From Microbulbifer sp. HZ11 (GTDB taxonomy: Bacteria > Pseudomonadota > Gammaproteobacteria > Pseudomonadales > Cellvibrionaceae): DNA of 64,000 nt. Positions 26,953 through 37,738 of this stretch are shown here, piece by piece. How positions within the stretch are numbered: position 1 is the stretch's first letter; every line of letters begins with the position of its first letter. The position numbers were made by a program, and so were the translations under genes. Below the pieces are notes generated by a model. That model was not told where the DNA came from. It saw only the letters and a program-made list of their open reading frames with translations, and searched no databases. The DNA lies in the NCBI RefSeq assembly GCF_000708675.1, contig NZ_JELR01000002.1:434001-498000 (forward strand), given 5' to 3'.

Positions 26953-28872
26953 TCAGTGGTCGTTGACCGGGCCGCCTACCGGGCTTTCTCCGTCTTTCGA
27001 GCCACCTTGGGTTTCGTCTTTCGGCTCCACCTCTTCCGGTGTACCGCCGCCGGTATAGTCGTTGTCGTGCCAGTCCTTGGGCGGACGCACTTTCCGGCGC
27101 GCCATCAGGTCGTCCACCTGCTCGGCATCCAGAGTCTCGTATTCCATCAGCGCGTCTTTCATCGCTTCGAGAATATCGCGGTTCTCTTCGAGCAGTTTTT
27201 CCGCACGCTCGTAGCAGGTATCGATGATGCGGCGCACTTCCTCGTCGATCTCGTTGGAGGTCTTGCCGGAGATCGGGTTGCCGTGGCCGGGCTGACCGGT
27301 CTCGTCTTCACCATAGTGGAGCGGGCCGAGCTTCTCGGACAGGCCCCACTTGGTGACCATATTGCGGGCGATGTCGGTAGCGCGTTCGATATCGTTGGAA
27401 GCGCCGGTGGTGACACCGTCGACACCCAGGGTCATTTCTTCCGCGATACGGCCGCCGAACAGGGAGCACAGCTGGGATTCCAGTGCGCGCTTGCTCAGGC
27501 TGTACTTGTCTTCCTCCGGCAGGAACTGGGTCACCCCAAGGGCACGGCCGCGGGGGATGATGGTGACCTTATGCACCGGATCATGTTCCGGCACCAGGCG
27601 GCCAATAATAGCGTGACCGGCTTCGTGGTACGCGGTATTGGTCTTTTCCTTCTCGTTCATCACCATGGACTTGCGCTCGGCACCCATCATGATCTTGTCG
27701 CGGGCGCGCTCGAACTCCTCCATGGACACCATGCGGCGGTTGGCACGGGCGGCGAACAGGGCGGCCTCGTTCACCAGGTTGGCCAGGTCCGCACCGGAGA
27801 AGCCAGGGGTACCGCGGGCGATGACCTGCGGATCGATTTTCTCGTCCAGGGGCACTTTGCGCATGTGTACCTTGAGGATCTGCTCGCGGCCGCGGATATC
27901 CGGCAGGCCGACAAACACCTGACGGTCAAAACGGCCGGGGCGCAACAGGGCCTTGTCCAACACGTCCGGGCGGTTGGTCGCCGCGATGACGATGACGCCC
28001 TCGTTACCTTCAAAGCCGTCCATCTCTACCAGTAGCTGGTTGAGGGTCTGCTCGCGCTCGTCGTGGCCACCGCCCATACCGGCACCGCGGTGGCGGCCGA
28101 CAGCGTCGATTTCATCGATAAAGATGATGCACGGGGCCTGTTTCTTGGCCTGTTCGAACATGTCGCGCACTCGGGAGGCACCCACACCCACGAACATTTC
28201 CACAAAGTCCGAACCGGAGATGGAGAAAAATGGCACTTTGGCTTCGCCGGCGATGGCTTTGGCCAGCAGGGTTTTACCGGTGCCGGGAGGGCCCGCCATC
28301 AGTACGCCGCGGGGAATATTGCCCCCCAGGCGCTGGAATTTGGATGGATCGCGCAGGAACTCCACCAGTTCCTGTACATCTTCTTTCGCCTCATCCACAC
28401 CGGCCACGTCGGCGAAGGTGGTTTTGATCTGATCTTCACCGAGTAAGCGCGCCTTGCTCTTGCCGAAGGCCATGGGGCCGGAACGACCGCCGGCTCCGCC
28501 CTGCATCTGGCGCATAAAGAACATGAACACGGCGATGATGATCAGGATCGGGAAGCTGGCCACCAGCAGCTGCTGCCAGATACTGGGGGACTCGGGCTCG
28601 CGACCATTGAACTTGACGCCGCCGCGCACCATTTCGTTGGTGAGTTCGTCGTCAATAATCTGCGGCTGGATGGTTTTAAAACGGCTGCCATCGGCCTTCT
28701 CGCCGGTGATGACCAGGCCGTCGACCAGTACATTCTTGACCTGGCCGGACTGTACGTCCTGCACAAAGTCGGAGTAGCTGAGGGATTCATCCCTGGACTG
28801 CGGCTTGAAGTTCTGGAAGACCATCAGCAGCACCGCAGCGATGATCAACCACAACACCAGATTCTTTGCCAT
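26953..28872 (-). CDS. ftsH: ATP-dependent zinc metalloprotease FtsH
   Basis: FtsH is the membrane-anchored AAA+ protease that removes misassembled membrane proteins and regulatory substrates. The 639-residue protein has two N-terminal membrane segments (about 5-22 and 100-120), Walker A GPPGTGKT near 199, Walker [12 protein letters not shown] near 255, the SRH region [20 protein letters not shown] near 305 and the zinc site HEAGH near 416. The C-terminus is an acidic, Gly-rich tail. The frame extends to 28938, but family homology starts at [11 protein letters not shown] (28872). The gene follows rlmE, the classical rlmE-ftsH pair. Confidence 0.97.
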   Translation of the reverse strand: MAKNLVLWLIIAAVLLMVFQNFKPQSRDESLSYSDFVQDVQSGQVKNVLVDGLVITGEKADGSRFKTIQPQIIDDELTNEMVRGGVKFNGREPESPSIWQQLLVASFPILIIIAVFMFFMRQMQGGAGGRSGPMAFGKSKARLLGEDQIKTTFADVAGVDEAKEDVQELVEFLRDPSKFQRLGGNIPRGVLMAGPPGTGKTLLAKAIAGEAKVPFFSISGSDFVEMFVGVGASRVRDMFEQAKKQAPCIIFIDEIDAVGRHRGAGMGGGHDEREQTLNQLLVEMDGFEGNEGVIVIAATNRPDVLDKALLRPGRFDRQVFVGLPDIRGREQILKVHMRKVPLDEKIDPQVIARGTPGFSGADLANLVNEAALFAARANRRMVSMEEFERARDKIMMGAERKSMVMNEKEKTNTAYHEAGHAIIGRLVPEHDPVHKVTIIPRGRALGVTQFLPEEDKYSLSKRALESQLCSLFGGRIAEEMTLGVDGVTTGASNDIERATDIARNMVTKWGLSEKLGPLHYGEDETGQPGHGNPISGKTSNEIDEEVRRIIDTCYERAEKLLEENRDILEAMKDALMEYETLDAEQVDDLMARRKVRPPKDWHDNDYTGGGTPEEVEPKDETQGGSKDGESPVGGPVNDH

Positions 28873-29043
28873 ATCGTTCAAAGGGTATGCCCTCTTGCCT
28901 GTGCCCTGGCCTGCGCCCGGCAACTTATTCCATTTCACCCAGTATAGGCGGCGAAAATCGTAAATCTGTCGCCCCGGTCATCGGGGACTTTATCAAATCT
29001 CGGACCCTGGCGCTTCACGCCTGCGAGTGGGTCGCTGTGCGGA

Positions 29044-29664
29044 TTATCCTTTGAAGCCTCGCGCGACAACATAGACCTCGCGGGAGCGGGGACGGGATGC
29101 ACCGGGCTTGCGGGTAACCACAGACTGATACTGACTGCGTAGATCGCGGATCAGTTCATCAAATCCTTCGCCCTGAAAGACCTTGGCCACAAAAGCGCCG
29201 CCTGATTTGAGGGTCTGCCGCGCCATATCCACTGCCAGCTCCACCAGATACATGGAAGCCGGCTGATCGACAGCGCGCACACCACTCATATTGGGGGCCA
29301 TATCGGAAATCACAAGGTCGGCGCGCTCTTCCCCGAGCTTTTCCAGCAGCTCTTCAAACACGGCCTCCTCGGTAAAGTCACCCTGCACGAAGTCCACGCC
29401 CGCCAGGGCGTCCATGGGCAGGATGTCCGATGCAAGAACCCGGCCTTTATGGCCAACCAGTTCTGCAGCCACCTGGGACCAGCCTCCGGGGGCGGCGCCG
29501 AGATCCACCACCGTCATCCCGGGCTTGATCAGGCGGTCCTTTTCCTGCAGCTCCTGCAGTTTGTAGGAGGCACGGGAGCGGTAGCCGTCTTTCTGGGATT
29601 GTTTGACGTAGTGGTCGTTAAAATGTTCACGCAGCCAGCGGTGGCTGCTCTTTGATCGGCCCAT
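29044..29664 (-). CDS. rlmE: 23S rRNA 2'-O-ribose methyltransferase RlmE
   Basis: RlmE (FtsJ/RrmJ) methylates U2552 in the A-loop of 23S rRNA. The 206-residue protein has the S-adenosylmethionine motif [15 protein letters not shown] near residue 50, DMAPNMSG near 125 and KVFQGEGF near 160, with the K-D-K-E catalytic residues apparently present (Lys in RASYKLQE, Asp in DMAPN, Lys in AKVFQ, Glu in REVYVV). It starts at 29664, only 71 bases from the divergent yhbY gene, the usual arrangement. Confidence 0.97.
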   Translation of the reverse strand: MGRSKSSHRWLREHFNDHYVKQSQKDGYRSRASYKLQELQEKDRLIKPGMTVVDLGAAPGGWSQVAAELVGHKGRVLASDILPMDALAGVDFVQGDFTEEAVFEELLEKLGEERADLVISDMAPNMSGVRAVDQPASMYLVELAVDMARQTLKSGGAFVAKVFQGEGFDELIRDLRSQYQSVVTRKPGASRPRSREVYVVARGFKG

Positions 29665-29735
29665 CAGTTACAATACATCGCTAATTTCTGGGGTTGTCCG
29701 CGCGCGGGTTACCCGATTTAAGGATGGAGTATTGT

Positions 29736-30041
29736 ATGCCTTTAAACGCTGACCGCAAAAAAGCCTTGCGCGCTCGTGGACATAGCCTCAAACCAATTGT
29801 CACTGTAGCCGACAAAGGGCTGACCGAAGGGGTGCTCGAAGAGCTGAATCGCGCCCTGGAAGATCACGAGCTGATCAAGGTGAAACTGGCGGTGAATGAC
29901 CGCGATGTCCGCCGCGAGCTGATTACCGAGCTGTGCGCCCAGAGCAAATCCGAACTGGTGCAGGAAATCGGCAAGATCGCGCTGATCTTCCGCAAGGCGG
30001 GTAAGCCCAACGCGCGGCTGTCCAATCTCTTGCGCCCCTAA
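29736..30041 (+). CDS. yhbY: Ribosome assembly RNA-binding protein YhbY
   Basis: YhbY is a CRM-domain RNA-binding protein associated with pre-50S ribosomal particles. The 101-residue protein has the family pattern LRARGHSLKPIVTVADKGLT, then a DHELIKVKL segment and IALIFRKA. The frame opens at 29694, but the ATG at 29736 is preceded by GGAG and matches the family start. It is divergent from rlmE. A 9-bp hairpin without a T-run (CACCCCAGC at 30057-30065, GCTGGGGTG at 30077-30085) follows the stop. Confidence 0.95.
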   Translation: MPLNADRKKALRARGHSLKPIVTVADKGLTEGVLEELNRALEDHELIKVKLAVNDRDVRRELITELCAQSKSELVQEIGKIALIFRKAGKPNARLSNLLRP

Positions 30042-30128
30042 CCACCTATCAGCCACACCCCAGCGTCGAATGCCTGCTGGGGTGCCCACCTGGGGCTACC
30101 CGAACTTCCGGGTAACCCACTTCATTTT

Positions 30129-30902
30129 TCAGTATTTTAGAGCCAGGTGCTTGGGGTCCGGTTTTCGCAGACGCTTGCTGAGCGGATGCTCCCGCTTGCG
30201 CAGCTCCGCCAGTACCAATTGCGCCACTTCACGCGCCCCCAACTGATTCAGGTGGGTGTCGTCGCGCACGCCCACCGGATAATTGGGGTGCAGCCCCGGG
30301 GCGATATGCATAAAGCGCAACGCGCTGTCGCGGTCGCCCATGGCCTGGAAATATTCCCGGGTCACCACTTCCATATCGATAAACTCCACCTTTTCACGCT
30401 GTGCCACTTCACGCACCAGTGGCGCATAGGGGTGGGTATGTTTGATGGTATTTTCCCCGTCGAAATAGCGGCGGGTAATGGGTGACATCAGAATCGGTTC
30501 CGCACCGGCCTTGCGTACGTCATTGATAAACTGGGAGAGGTTTTCCTTGTACTGCTGCGGCGTGGTGTAGCGGTCTTTTTTGTGTTCGGACTCATCATTG
30601 TGGCCGAACTGGATTACCACATAATCATCCGCCTGCAGAGTTTCCATAATGTTGGCCCAGCGCCCTTCCTCGATAAAGGTGCGGGTACTGCGGCCGTTCA
30701 TGGCCCGGTTGTCCACGGTGATGCCTTCGTCAAAAAATACCGCAAAGGGGACACCCCAGCCGGTTTCCGGGTAGTCCTTGATCTCCTTGATGGCCATGGT
30801 GGAATCGCCGGCCATGTAGATGGTGGTTTTGTCCGTTGCCATCGCCGCCTGGCTGGCGAGCAGCGCGGCACCTGTAACAATCAGGTGTTTCAGTTTTCTC
30901 AT
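30129..30902 (-). CDS. Secreted SGNH-family carbohydrate esterase
   Basis: The 257-residue protein resembles rhamnogalacturonan acetylesterase-type SGNH hydrolases, which remove acetyl groups from polysaccharides. A signal peptide ends near residue 22 (SQAAMA). Block I has GDSTMA with the nucleophile Ser, block III has QFGHNDES, and block V has DDTHLN with the Asp-His pair, so the catalytic set is complete. It is probably periplasmic or secreted. The neighbours do not reveal its substrate; pectin or xylan side chains are plausible. A terminator separates it from the upstream lipoprotein gene. Confidence 0.85.
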   Translation of the reverse strand: MRKLKHLIVTGAALLASQAAMATDKTTIYMAGDSTMAIKEIKDYPETGWGVPFAVFFDEGITVDNRAMNGRSTRTFIEEGRWANIMETLQADDYVVIQFGHNDESEHKKDRYTTPQQYKENLSQFINDVRKAGAEPILMSPITRRYFDGENTIKHTHPYAPLVREVAQREKVEFIDMEVVTREYFQAMGDRDSALRFMHIAPGLHPNYPVGVRDDTHLNQLGAREVAQLVLAELRKREHPLSKRLRKPDPKHLALKY

Positions 30903-30959
30903 AATAGATTCACTCTTGGGCTTTTCGGAAATCGCCTTCGAGGTTTTCCATCGAAAATC

Positions 30960-30987
30960 GCCCGGATCATGGTCCGGGCTTTTTATT
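30960..30987. terminator. Terminator between lipoprotein and esterase genes
   Basis: GCCCGGA (30960-30966) and TCCGGGC (30973-30979) form a 7-bp stem with TCATGG as loop. TTTTTATTT follows on the plus strand and GATTTTC on the minus strand. Both flanking genes are read on the minus strand, so it likely ends the lipoprotein transcript. Confidence 0.65.
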
Positions 30988-32978
30988 TAAAAGCGGGTGG
31001 GCGGGATAAAGCTCCGCGGGTGCTCTACCGGCATAGGAATACGCTGGCTGGGCATCGGTGCGGCAAAGCGCAACAGACCGGATTCCCCTTCGCAGGCGGG
31101 GGTCAGATTCTGTCCCCACCCTTCCCCGGCGCACAGGGCCATGGGCAGCATACTTTTCAGATGCGCGTCCGCCTCGGCCCAGGCCTCGGGCAGCAGCCCT
31201 TGCACCGCGGTGCTGGCACGAGGGCGAATGCGCTCGGAAGCAATTCGGCCGCGCTGCCCATGGGATACCACATAGTCATCCGCAGACATTGGTGATACCG
31301 GGCGATTGGTCACCGCAATATCCCGTTCGATGCCATAGCGCAGGCTCATCATGGTTTCCTCAAACAGCATGGCAGTGTCCTCCCAGGGGGAGCTGTAGCT
31401 GTAGAAATCATTGGCCGAGTCCGGGAAAAAGAAACCGGCAATGTCCGCTGGCGTGTACTCGCGCTGTGTGTCACTGGCCTCGGCGCCGCGATAGCGCACC
31501 TCCGCCAGTGCATAGAGCTCGGGGGAGTACATCGGGTTAACCGCCGTTACCGATTTGTTGACGAAACTGGCGGACTGCGCCTGATTGAAGAAAATATCGT
31601 CGCGATCCAGACCGCTGTTGAGCTTCGCCGGCGACATGGCATCCGCCGCATGGGCCAGCTCGTGGTACAGCAGCGACCCCAGATCCGCTTCCAGCTCGTA
31701 GAAATCCCGGGAGTGGCGATCCTTCACCTCGTAGTAGGTGAATACGTAATTGTTATTTTTCACGTAGCGCCAGGGAGTGACGAAGTTCAACGCGGAGCTG
31801 AAACCACTGCGGTAGTCCGGCTGCTCATTGATCACGTCGCGCTCCTCCGGCGACAGCCACAGACTGTCCGGGTCCAGATAGATGGCCCCGGTAAGCGACC
31901 AGTAAAACGACGGCCGCACATCGCTGGAAATCACAACCGCGGTCACCGAACGCAGCAGCCGAGCGAAATCCCCGTGATTGTCCAGCTGGGTCAGGAAGCG
32001 TTCGAAACGCTCTCCCATCCAGTCGTGGGACACCAGCACATGATCCATGATCTGGTCCACCGTGGGCGCGCTGCTGATCAGGCCGATCGGCGGCAGTGTG
32101 CGCAGGGTACACAGATTGCTGTCGTTCAACTGGTTGGAATAGACACAGTCTTTCAGCACGTCGCGGTAGGGACTATCGGCGCGGTAGCTGTACACCGGAT
32201 TGAGCGGCACTGATTTGGCACAGTATTCACCGTCGCCATCGCAGAAGTAGTCACTGTTCGCTTCCGGGCGGTCCTGCACCACCACATAGGCGGTATCAGA
32301 GAAACTGCCCGCGGTGGTCTCCAGGGTGGCGCGCAGGGTGATCACCTGATCGCCGCTCACCCGCGGCGCCGTCACAAACACTACCGGCTGACCGGAGTCG
32401 TCTTCCACCAGATCCGCTTGTGGGCCGGCGAGCTGCTCGAAGTGCCAGGACTCGACACTACCGCTGACATGACTGGCATTCAGACGCAGCGAGAACTCTG
32501 CGCCCTCACTCACCGCGCGATCCGCGCGGAACTGCACCCGGGTGCTGGCACTACTGGGCGCCACAGAAATATTGAAGGTGTCCTGCAGGCTGTCGCCTTC
32601 GGGGTTGGATGCCGTCAGGCGAAAACTGTACTCACCGCTGAACACGGCATCAAAACTGATACCAGCGGTCCCGTTACCCGCCAGCGGCATGACATCGGGG
32701 CCGGACAGCTGCTCCCACTCAAAGCGGTTGTAACCCTGCTCGCTCAGGCTCGCCACCACACCGACACTGTCACCCTGGCTGGCGCTGCTGTCACCGGCCA
32801 AGGTCAGTTGCACGGGAGCCGGGGCAATGGGCACTCCACCACCGGTATTGGTGCCGGCGGAGTCGCCGCGATCGGAACCACCACCCCCTCCGCCACAGGC
32901 AGTCACCGAGAGTGCCAGGAGAGAGGCGGAAAAAACGCGCAGTGCGCGACCGGGAAGGTTGCGGAGAACGGCTGTCAT
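30987..32978 (-). CDS. Putative zinc-metallopeptidase lipoprotein with Ig-like domains
   Basis: The 663-residue protein starts with a lipoprotein signal (lipobox SVTAC near residue 28) and a Gly-rich linker. Two or so Ig/PKD-like repeats follow (about 55-235; for example SLSEQGYNRFEWEQLSGPD and SWHFEQLAGPQ). The C-terminal half carries LLYHELAHAAD near residue 441, a HExxH zinc-protease motif, downstream of an acidic segment. I do not recognise the family, so peptidase activity is inferred from the motif only. The frame is open to 33086, but the signal peptide begins at the Met at 32978. It is flanked by terminators on both sides, so it is probably transcribed alone. Confidence 0.7.
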   Translation of the reverse strand: MTAVLRNLPGRALRVFSASLLALSVTACGGGGGGSDRGDSAGTNTGGGVPIAPAPVQLTLAGDSSASQGDSVGVVASLSEQGYNRFEWEQLSGPDVMPLAGNGTAGISFDAVFSGEYSFRLTASNPEGDSLQDTFNISVAPSSASTRVQFRADRAVSEGAEFSLRLNASHVSGSVESWHFEQLAGPQADLVEDDSGQPVVFVTAPRVSGDQVITLRATLETTAGSFSDTAYVVVQDRPEANSDYFCDGDGEYCAKSVPLNPVYSYRADSPYRDVLKDCVYSNQLNDSNLCTLRTLPPIGLISSAPTVDQIMDHVLVSHDWMGERFERFLTQLDNHGDFARLLRSVTAVVISSDVRPSFYWSLTGAIYLDPDSLWLSPEERDVINEQPDYRSGFSSALNFVTPWRYVKNNNYVFTYYEVKDRHSRDFYELEADLGSLLYHELAHAADAMSPAKLNSGLDRDDIFFNQAQSASFVNKSVTAVNPMYSPELYALAEVRYRGAEASDTQREYTPADIAGFFFPDSANDFYSYSSPWEDTAMLFEETMMSLRYGIERDIAVTNRPVSPMSADDYVVSHGQRGRIASERIRPRASTAVQGLLPEAWAEADAHLKSMLPMALCAGEGWGQNLTPACEGESGLLRFAAPMPSQRIPMPVEHPRSFIPPTRF

Positions 32979-33099
32979 GCTGGCTCTTATTCTGATGATC
33001 ACTTGATTGACCCGTAGATTACCACCGGTCTGACCACCGAGAGAACCCCGCGCCACACCCTCCCCTGCGGCGGTGATCCACCACAAAGTCGGGACGAAA

Positions 33100-33132
33100 A
33101 AAAAACGGCCCTCCTCGCGGGGGCCGTTTTTT
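33100..33132 (-). terminator. Terminator of the pntAB operon
   Basis: AAAAAACGGCCC (33100-33111) and GGGCCGTTTTTT (33121-33132) form a perfect 12-bp stem with a nine-base loop, with T-runs in both directions. It lies 27 bases past the pntB stop on the minus strand. Confidence 0.9.
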
Positions 33133-33158
33133 GATCAGAGACAGTACTGAATGATGGA

Positions 33159-34556
33159 TCAGGCCGGATTCAGCTTGCCCAGTACTGACTGCAGACTCTC
33201 TTTCGCATCGCCGAACAGCATGCGCGAGTTGTCCTTGAAGAACAGCGGGTTGGAGACACCGGCATAGCCGGAGGCCATGGAGCGCTTCAGCACCACCACT
33301 TTGCCTGCCTTCCACACTTCCAGTACCGGCATACCGGCAATGGGGGAACCGGGCTTTTCAACGGCATCCGGGTTAACGGTATCGTTGGCACCGATCACCA
33401 GCACCAGGTCGGTTTCCGGGAAGTCGTCGTTGATCTCTTCCATCTCCAGCACGATGTCGTAGGGCACGTTGGCTTCCGCCAGCAGAACATTCATGTGTCC
33501 GGGCAGGCGGCCCGCTACCGGGTGGATGCCGAAGCGTACGGTTTTGCCGGCCTTGCGCAGCTTGTCGGTGAGGTCACTCACCGCCTGCTGAGCGTGGGCT
33601 ACCGCCATACCGAAGCCCGGTACGATCACGATGTTCTTGGCCGCTTTCAGGTCGTCCGCCAGCTCGTCGTGGGTAGTCGCTACCGCTTCACCCTCTTCCT
33701 CGCCATCGGCGCTGGCCACGGTGCCGTCGGAACCGAAACCACCCAGGATCACGCTGATAAAGGAGCGGTTCATACCGCGACACATGATGTAGCTGAGGAT
33801 GGCACCGGAGGAGCCCACCAGAGCGCCGATCACGATCAGCAGGTCGTTGCTCAGCATAAAGCCGGTGGCCGCGGCGGCCCAGCCGGAGTAGCTGTTCAGC
33901 ATGGAGATCACCACCGGCATATCCGCACCGCCGATGGCGGCGATCAGGTGGATACCCAGCAGCAGGGCGATACCGGTCATCACCAGCAGATTGATGATGG
34001 TGGCATTGCTAACGTCAGCCGGGATGAACTGGGCACCCAGTACCACACAGATGGCCAGGGCGATCAGGTTCAGCCAGTGGCGCGCCGGCAGCATCAGCGG
34101 TTTACCGGAGATCAGGCCCTGCAGCTTGCCGAAGGCAACGATGGAGCCGGTCAGGGTGATGGCACCGATAAACACACCGATATAGATCTCGGAGTTGTGC
34201 ACGATGTGCGCGGCACCTTCGAGATTGATGCGCGGGTCCAGGTAACCACCCCAGCCGATCAGTACCGCGGCCAGGCCCACAAAGCTATGCAGCAGGGCTA
34301 CCAGCTGTGGCATTGCGGTCATCTCGACCTTGCGCGCCAGGTGAATACCGATCACTGCACCCACGCCCATGGCGATGCCAACAGGCAGGTAAGCGCCGGA
34401 GGTGATACCGGCGACGGTGGCGATAATGGCAACCGCCATACCCACCATGCCGTAGTAGTTACCGCGTCTTGCAGTCTCGTGAGTGGACAGTCCGCCGAGG
34501 CTCAGGATGAACATCACCGCGGAGAACAGATACGCCATAGAAATTACACTATTCAT
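33159..34556 (-). CDS. pntB: NAD(P) transhydrogenase subunit beta
   Basis: PntB is the membrane and NADP(H)-binding part of the proton-translocating transhydrogenase, which makes NADPH from NADH at the expense of the proton gradient. The 465-residue protein has about eight membrane segments in the N-terminal 260 residues. The C-terminal domain III carries [12 protein letters not shown] near 315, [14 protein letters not shown] near 348 and [10 protein letters not shown] near 390, all typical NADP-binding elements. It starts 12 bases after pntA. The NADPH could support biosynthesis, including nitrogen assimilation nearby. Confidence 0.97.
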   Translation of the reverse strand: MNSVISMAYLFSAVMFILSLGGLSTHETARRGNYYGMVGMAVAIIATVAGITSGAYLPVGIAMGVGAVIGIHLARKVEMTAMPQLVALLHSFVGLAAVLIGWGGYLDPRINLEGAAHIVHNSEIYIGVFIGAITLTGSIVAFGKLQGLISGKPLMLPARHWLNLIALAICVVLGAQFIPADVSNATIINLLVMTGIALLLGIHLIAAIGGADMPVVISMLNSYSGWAAAATGFMLSNDLLIVIGALVGSSGAILSYIMCRGMNRSFISVILGGFGSDGTVASADGEEEGEAVATTHDELADDLKAAKNIVIVPGFGMAVAHAQQAVSDLTDKLRKAGKTVRFGIHPVAGRLPGHMNVLLAEANVPYDIVLEMEEINDDFPETDLVLVIGANDTVNPDAVEKPGSPIAGMPVLEVWKAGKVVVLKRSMASGYAGVSNPLFFKDNSRMLFGDAKESLQSVLGKLNPA

Positions 34557-34568
34557 GTCTGTCTCTCC

Positions 34569-36110
34569 TTATCGACGGAACATTTTCAGCATACGGTGGG
34601 TTACGAAGAAGCCACCGAAGATGTTGATACTGGCAAACAGTACCGCGATAAATGCCATTACGGTCACCAGGAAGGAACCGGTGGCGCCCACCTGCAACAG
34701 GGCACCGATGATCACGATGCCGGAGATGGCGTTGGTCACACTCATCAGCGGGGTGTGCAGGGCGTGGGATACGTTCCAGATCACCTGCCAGCCGATAAAG
34801 ATGGACAGCACAAACACGGTAAAGTGGGCCACGAAGTCCGCCGGTGCGGATTTACCCAGGGCCAGCAACAGCAGGCCGGCCACAGCCCAGAAGGCCACCA
34901 GGGACAGCGGGGAGGATTTCTTCTCCGGCTTCGGCTCCACTTCAATCTGCGGCTCCGGCTTTTTCTGCGGAGGCGCGGCAGAGATTTTTGGCGCGGGCGG
35001 CGGCCAGGTGATTTCGCCCTCCTTCACCACGGTGGCACCGCGAACCGCTTCGTCTTCAAAGTTGATGACGATCTCGCCGTTTTTCTCCGGCGTCATGTCG
35101 GTCAGCAGGTGACACAGGTTGGTGGCGTACAGGGTGGAGGACTGGGTGGCCGCGCGGCTCGCCAGGTTGGTGTAACCGAGGATGGTCACGCCGCTCTTGA
35201 CGACTTTCTTGTCCGCTTCGGTAAAGTCACAGTTGCCGCCCATTTCCGCCGCCAGGTCCACAACCACGGAACCTTCGGCCATGGTTTCCACCATGTCCGC
35301 CAGCCACAGCTTCGGCGCCGGTTTGCCGGGGATCAGTGCGGTAGTGATGACGATGTCCACCTCCTTGGCCTGTTCGCGGAACAGGGCCATTTCGGCCTCG
35401 ATAAACTCCTTGGACATCTGCTTGGCGTAACCGCCGGTGCCGGAGCCGTCTTCCTCGATTTCCACGGTGAGGAATTCCGCCCCCATGGACTCTACTTGCT
35501 CGCGCACTTCCGGGCGGGTATCAAAGGCGCGCACGATGGCGCCCATGCTCTTGGCGGTACCAATGGCGGACAGACCCGCAACACCGGCGCCGATCACCAG
35601 TACCTTGGCGGGCGGAATCTTACCGGCGGCAGTGATCTGACCGGTAAAGAAGCGTCCGAACTCGTGGGCCGCCTCGATCACCGCACGGTAACCGGCGATG
35701 TTGGCCATGGAGCTCAGTGCATCCATTTTCTGTGCGCGGGAAATACGTGGAATGGACTCCACCGCCAGCGCGTTGATGTTCTTGTCCGCGAACTTCTTCA
35801 GCAGCGCCTCGTTCTGCGCCGGCTTAAGGAAGGCCACCAGGGTGGCGCCGCTGGGGATCAGGTCCAGTTCGGCGTCGGTGGGCTGCTGTACTTTCAGTAC
35901 GATGCCCGCCTGGCTCAGGCACTCAGCGGCGTTCGCACACAGCTTGGCACCGGCCTGTTCGTATTCGGCATCCGGAAAGCTGGCTGCTTCACCGGCCCCC
36001 TGTTCGATCACAACGTCAAAGCCCAGCGACTGCAAACGCTTTACGCTGGCTGGCGTTGCCGCGACCCGCGACTCTCCAGGCGCGGTCTCCTTTGGTATGG
36101 CAATAATCAC
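34569..36110 (-). CDS. pntA: NAD(P) transhydrogenase subunit alpha
   Basis: PntA binds NAD(H) in domain I and contributes membrane segments. The 513-residue protein begins IIAIPKE and has [12 protein letters not shown], the nucleotide-binding [21 protein letters not shown] near 170 and the mobile-loop region before [15 protein letters not shown] Pro-rich linker (about 375-400) leads to three or four membrane segments. No ATG fits the family start. I chose the GTG at 36110-36108 because GGGAG lies nine bases upstream and homology begins there; an ATG 20 codons upstream would add a non-homologous leader. Confidence 0.95.
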   Translation of the reverse strand: MIIAIPKETAPGESRVAATPASVKRLQSLGFDVVIEQGAGEAASFPDAEYEQAGAKLCANAAECLSQAGIVLKVQQPTDAELDLIPSGATLVAFLKPAQNEALLKKFADKNINALAVESIPRISRAQKMDALSSMANIAGYRAVIEAAHEFGRFFTGQITAAGKIPPAKVLVIGAGVAGLSAIGTAKSMGAIVRAFDTRPEVREQVESMGAEFLTVEIEEDGSGTGGYAKQMSKEFIEAEMALFREQAKEVDIVITTALIPGKPAPKLWLADMVETMAEGSVVVDLAAEMGGNCDFTEADKKVVKSGVTILGYTNLASRAATQSSTLYATNLCHLLTDMTPEKNGEIVINFEDEAVRGATVVKEGEITWPPPAPKISAAPPQKKPEPQIEVEPKPEKKSSPLSLVAFWAVAGLLLLALGKSAPADFVAHFTVFVLSIFIGWQVIWNVSHALHTPLMSVTNAISGIVIIGALLQVGATGSFLVTVMAFIAVLFASINIFGGFFVTHRMLKMFRR

Positions 36111-36176
36111 CGTTTGTGCTCCCGTTAAATATTTCGTTGTTATAAAACTCTTCGTTACAAATGGCTGCAAAGAGTC

Positions 36177-36194
36177 GACCCGGTTAACCGGGTC
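36177..36194. promoter_or_regulatory. 18-bp perfect palindrome upstream of pntA
   Basis: GACCCGGTTAACCGGGTC is a perfect 18-bp palindrome centred about 75 bases upstream of the pntA start. It has no T-run on either side, so it is more likely a repressor operator than a terminator. The cognate regulator is not visible in the window. Confidence 0.5.
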
Positions 36195-36782
36195 ATTTAT
36201 GTACCGCTGACATTTAATCCTGAACTTCCCGGTCCGTCATCAGGCATATCTGATTTTGGCGTGAAAGCGGTCCTGCCCGGGAAAAAAGTTTTCCCGGAAA
36301 AATTAAATCCGTTTCGGTAGGACGATGAATTAAAGGGAATAAATTCAGGTAACGGAAATAGAGGATTCTTATTACTCGTTTAGTGGAAATTTATCAGAAA
36401 TAAGGGAAATCGATTAAAAATCAGCAGATTACGTTACAAATGAAACAAAAATCGAGAGAAACCGCCTGACTATTGTGCATTTAGGCTAAATGATGACACA
36501 GGGAAACTATATAAGCTGCTGCGCGAAAAAAAACGCCAAACCACATTTTATCAATTCGCATAAGGGAATATTTGGTTAACTATTCCAAAGGGTTTTTATT
36601 AATTCGAAAGCGCCATCTGCAAATAATAACGCTTTGATATGGGAATAATTCACCAATGGAATAGGTATCATATAAAACCAATTATCGGCATCGGGATTTG
36701 CCATATTCGTAGGCGGGAAATAAATGGGAATAACCGCAACTATTTCCTGTGAAACCAAAATATCCCGTCTATTTGCAGAATA
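36195..36782. other. AT-rich intergenic stretch, no supported gene
   Basis: This stretch between pntA and the modA-like gene is clearly richer in A and T than its surroundings. It contains a 9-bp hairpin with a three-base loop (CCGGGAAAA at 36277-36285, TTTTCCCGG at 36289-36297). A 60-codon minus-strand ORF at 36576-36758 has no recognisable family or ribosome-binding site. I see nothing else that can be supported. Confidence 0.6.
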
Positions 36783-37652
36783 TTATTCTGCGGCACGAAA
36801 ACCCAGTTCGGGCAGTTTTCGCTGCACGGCATCGGAGCGTAGATATTGCAGCAGACGGATCGCCAGCGTGCGCTGGCGGGTACCCCGCAGGATCACCATC
36901 TGCAATTCGATCGGTGGGTGGAACTGCTCCGGAATCCGCATATATTGGCCGCGGCGCCCGGATGCCAGCGCCTGGCTGTAGGGAATCACCCCCAGATCGC
37001 CCTCCCCCTGGTGCAACATGATCTGCGCATGGCCGGAATGACCCGCATACACCACCCGGTTCTTGACCCTGGGCCAGAGGCGCAGCTTCTTGAGCATCTT
37101 CACTGCCGCATCCCCATCCGGGGCCAGCTGAGGGTCCGCCACCACCAGCTTGTGCTTGCCGCGCCCCAGCAACAGAATCAGTTGTCGAGGCGTCAACATC
37201 GCACCGCTCTTTGTCAGCTGCATGGAAAGCTGGGAAAAACCGGAGGACTTACTTTTGGATACTACAGGGTTGGCCCACACCGCCAGCTGCCCGCGCGCAA
37301 ACGCCTGACGACTGGCGGGCACCGTAAGTCCGGCCTTTTCCAGCAGTACCGGGCGGGCGCTGTCCGCGGACAGCATCAGGTCAAAAGCAGGGTCCGCGCT
37401 ATCCGCGCGGATCTGGCTGTAAAGCAGACCACTTGCACCCGCAGTGATCTGCAGACGGCACCGGCAGTGAGATTCAAACTGGGGACGAAGGGCTTCCAGG
37501 GCGGGCTGAAAACTCGCATCCACCGCCACCCTCAACTCGCGGCGGGAGTGATCTCCGCAACTCATCAGCGACACTGACAGCAGCAGGGTAACCACCAACA
37601 GCGTAAACACACGCCGCTGGGCCAGAAGGTATCGGCTCGATTGTCCCGTCAT
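36783..37652 (-). CDS. ModA-like molybdate-binding lipoprotein
   Basis: The 289-residue protein is a type II periplasmic binding protein resembling molybdate-binding ModA. The N-terminus is a lipoprotein signal with lipobox SLMSC near residue 32. ITAGASGLLYSQIRADSADP, FDLMLSADSARP and PYSQALA are ModA-like segments. No modB or modC permease gene is adjacent, so it may be a variant binding protein; uptake of molybdate for the nearby nitrate reductase is inferred. It is followed upstream by mobA on the same strand, 86 bases away, consistent with a small molybdenum operon. Confidence 0.75.
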   Translation of the reverse strand: MTGQSSRYLLAQRRVFTLLVVTLLLSVSLMSCGDHSRRELRVAVDASFQPALEALRPQFESHCRCRLQITAGASGLLYSQIRADSADPAFDLMLSADSARPVLLEKAGLTVPASRQAFARGQLAVWANPVVSKSKSSGFSQLSMQLTKSGAMLTPRQLILLLGRGKHKLVVADPQLAPDGDAAVKMLKKLRLWPRVKNRVVYAGHSGHAQIMLHQGEGDLGVIPYSQALASGRRGQYMRIPEQFHPPIELQMVILRGTRQRTLAIRLLQYLRSDAVQRKLPELGFRAAE

Positions 37653-37738
37653 CCGAAATCAAAACCTCTGTTCGAATAGCGAAGGTTTACCCCACCCGGG
37701 TCTCTGGCCGGGTTGCAGGCCGAGTTCAACGGCCCAAG

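Noticed and set aside
36576-36758. 60-codon minus-strand ORF
   Set aside because: No ribosome-binding site or family; lies in an AT-rich intergenic stretch. It cannot be excluded but is not supported.
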